The position numbers and the translations under genes were made by a program. A DNA stretch of 5,300 nt from Thermoplasmata archaeon (GTDB taxonomy: Archaea; Thermoplasmatota; Thermoplasmata; Lutacidiplasmatales; UBA184): positions 1-5,300 of the forward strand of contig JASHUJ010000140.1 of assembly GCA_030040035.1 (NCBI GenBank), written 5' to 3'. Positions 4,534-5,300 of this stretch are shown in pieces. The notes below the pieces were generated by a model. It was not told the DNA's origin. It ran no database searches and saw nothing but the letters and a program-made list of their open reading frames with translations. Numbering within the stretch: the stretch's first letter is position 1; each line of letters opens with the position of its first letter.

Positions 4534-5300
4534 ATGGCGACCGCGACCTCTCCGCGTCCGTATCTGTACCCGACGATGCCGGTCGGCCCGCGACCGCGCA
4601 TCGCGCCCCCGTCCGGCGCGGTCTGCATTCCCACCGGGGTGCCGGATTTCGACTACCTGACCGGCGGGGTCCCCGCGGGCTCGGTCGTCCTCCTCCTCGG
4701 CGAGGCGGGGGCGGGCCACCAGGAGTTCGCGCTGACCTCCGCGGTGCACCTGATGCTGCACTACGACGATCCGCGGCTGCACCAACTCTACCTCGGGAAC
4801 GCGAAGGGTCCGTTCGTCTATCCCGAGGGGATCGCGTACCTGAGCACCAGCCGCTCGGAGGTCCAGGTCATCTCGGAGATCCGTGCCGCGTTCGTCGGGA
4901 CCTATCCCGATGTGCTCTCGCGGCACCTCAAGTTCCACGACCTTTCCCCGACGTACTTCGCCGACACGGTCGTGCCGTCGGACTGGGCCGCGATCGATCG
5001 CCCCCTGCTCGCCGACGGTGCCGCCGACCCGCCCCGCACGGACGGCCCGAACCGGGCGCTCGCGGACGCGGTCGACCTCGACGGCGGCCGGAACCTCGTC
5101 ATCCTCGACTCGCTCACGGATCTCCTCGTGCGGCCCGGCGCCCAGGCGTCCGACCTGCTCGCGCTGCTCAAGGGGCTGCGCCGGCGCGCCAAGGAGTGGA
5201 ACGGTCTCGTCTACCTGCTCCTGTCGAAAGGGGTCGCCCCGCCGGCGGTCGAGCAGGCGGTCATCGATTCCGTCGACGGGGTCCTCGAGTTCAGCTGGGT
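4534..5300 (+). CDS. KaiC/RAD55-like RecA-superfamily protein with degenerate Walker A; C-terminus beyond the window
   Basis: 255 complete codons are in view, open at the right edge. After a Pro-rich N-terminus (1-30), IPTGVPDFDYLTGGVPAGSV (32-51) matches the KaiC/RadA opening (typically G-x-x-x-L-D-x-L-x-G-G-x-P-x-G-S). The P-loop position follows as GEAGAGHQEFALTSA (56-70). There the Walker A Lys and Thr/Ser are replaced by H62 and Q63, so normal nucleotide binding is doubtful. The Walker B strand is intact: NLVILDSLTDLL (187-198) with D192, as in KaiC-like proteins. Between them lie AYLSTSRSEVQVISEI (101-116) and KFHDLSPTYFADTVVPSDW (133-151). The segment LKGLRRRAKEWNGLVYLLLS (212-231) fits the next RecA-fold helix and strand. 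The role is unknown; archaeal KaiC-like proteins are often regulatory. It may be a nucleotide-free scaffold or an ATPase with an altered P-loop. ATG 4534 is the first start in the frame; ATG 4576 would remove only 14 disordered residues. It is 40 nt after truD on the same strand. Confidence 0.82.
   Translation, partial: MATATSPRPYLYPTMPVGPRPRIAPPSGAVCIPTGVPDFDYLTGGVPAGSVVLLLGEAGAGHQEFALTSAVHLMLHYDDPRLHQLYLGNAKGPFVYPEGIAYLSTSRSEVQVISEIRAAFVGTYPDVLSRHLKFHDLSPTYFADTVVPSDWAAIDRPLLADGAADPPRTDGPNRALADAVDLDGGRNLVILDSLTDLLVRPGAQASDLLALLKGLRRRAKEWNGLVYLLLSKGVAPPAVEQAVIDSVDGVLEFSW

Noticed and set aside
3126..4634. Minus-strand open frame (502 codons) antisense to truD
   Set aside because: It lies fully opposite an unmistakable truD, has shadow-like Gly/Arg/Glu-rich composition and no motif.

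Overview
The window looks like chromosomal DNA of a high-GC archaeon. Three things point that way. The truD product has the archaeal/eukaryotic layout, with a catalytic G-T-K-D motif, NFFGPQRFG and a C-terminal LPKGAYATVVLREF block. A RAD55/KaiC-type RecA-fold protein is present. Short AT-rich TTTATC-like boxes (archaeal box A/TATA) sit about 25-29 nt upstream of several start codons that lack a Shine-Dalgarno sequence, which is the leaderless promoter layout. The strong GC bias, the leaderless style and the gene types would suit a GC-rich lineage of Thermoplasmatota (Euryarchaeota sensu lato), but that placement is inference and needs a TruD phylogeny.

Layout: (1) 1-419, minus strand: N-terminal part of a P1-family (S58/DmpA-like) peptidase, cut by the window edge. 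(2) 420-505: divergent promoter region with one box A for each direction. (3) 506-1090, plus: small HExxH protein with a gluzincin-like zinc site, no recognised family. (4) 1091-1198: intergenic, with a nested inverted repeat and then a TTTATC box. (5) 1199-2614, plus: 12-TM major facilitator superfamily transporter. (6) 2611-3099, minus: unrecognised 162-aa beta-rich protein whose stop codon overlaps that of the transporter in one CTAG. (7) 3100-3158: short divergent promoter region where one AT-rich octamer seems to serve both flanking genes. (8) 3159-4493, plus: truD, tRNA pseudouridine-13 synthase. (9) 4534-5300, plus: KaiC/RAD55-like protein with a degenerate Walker A motif, running off the right edge.

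The genes do not form one pathway. Strand changes are frequent and most genes appear to have their own promoter. Only the HExxH gene and the transporter, or truD and the KaiC-like gene, could be co-transcribed in pairs. No mobile element, CRISPR array, tRNA or rRNA gene is visible. The most notable observations are the pseudo-P-loop of the KaiC-like protein, the orphan HExxH protein, the shared promoter octamer at 3131-3138, and the hairpin-forming repeat at 1101-1137.
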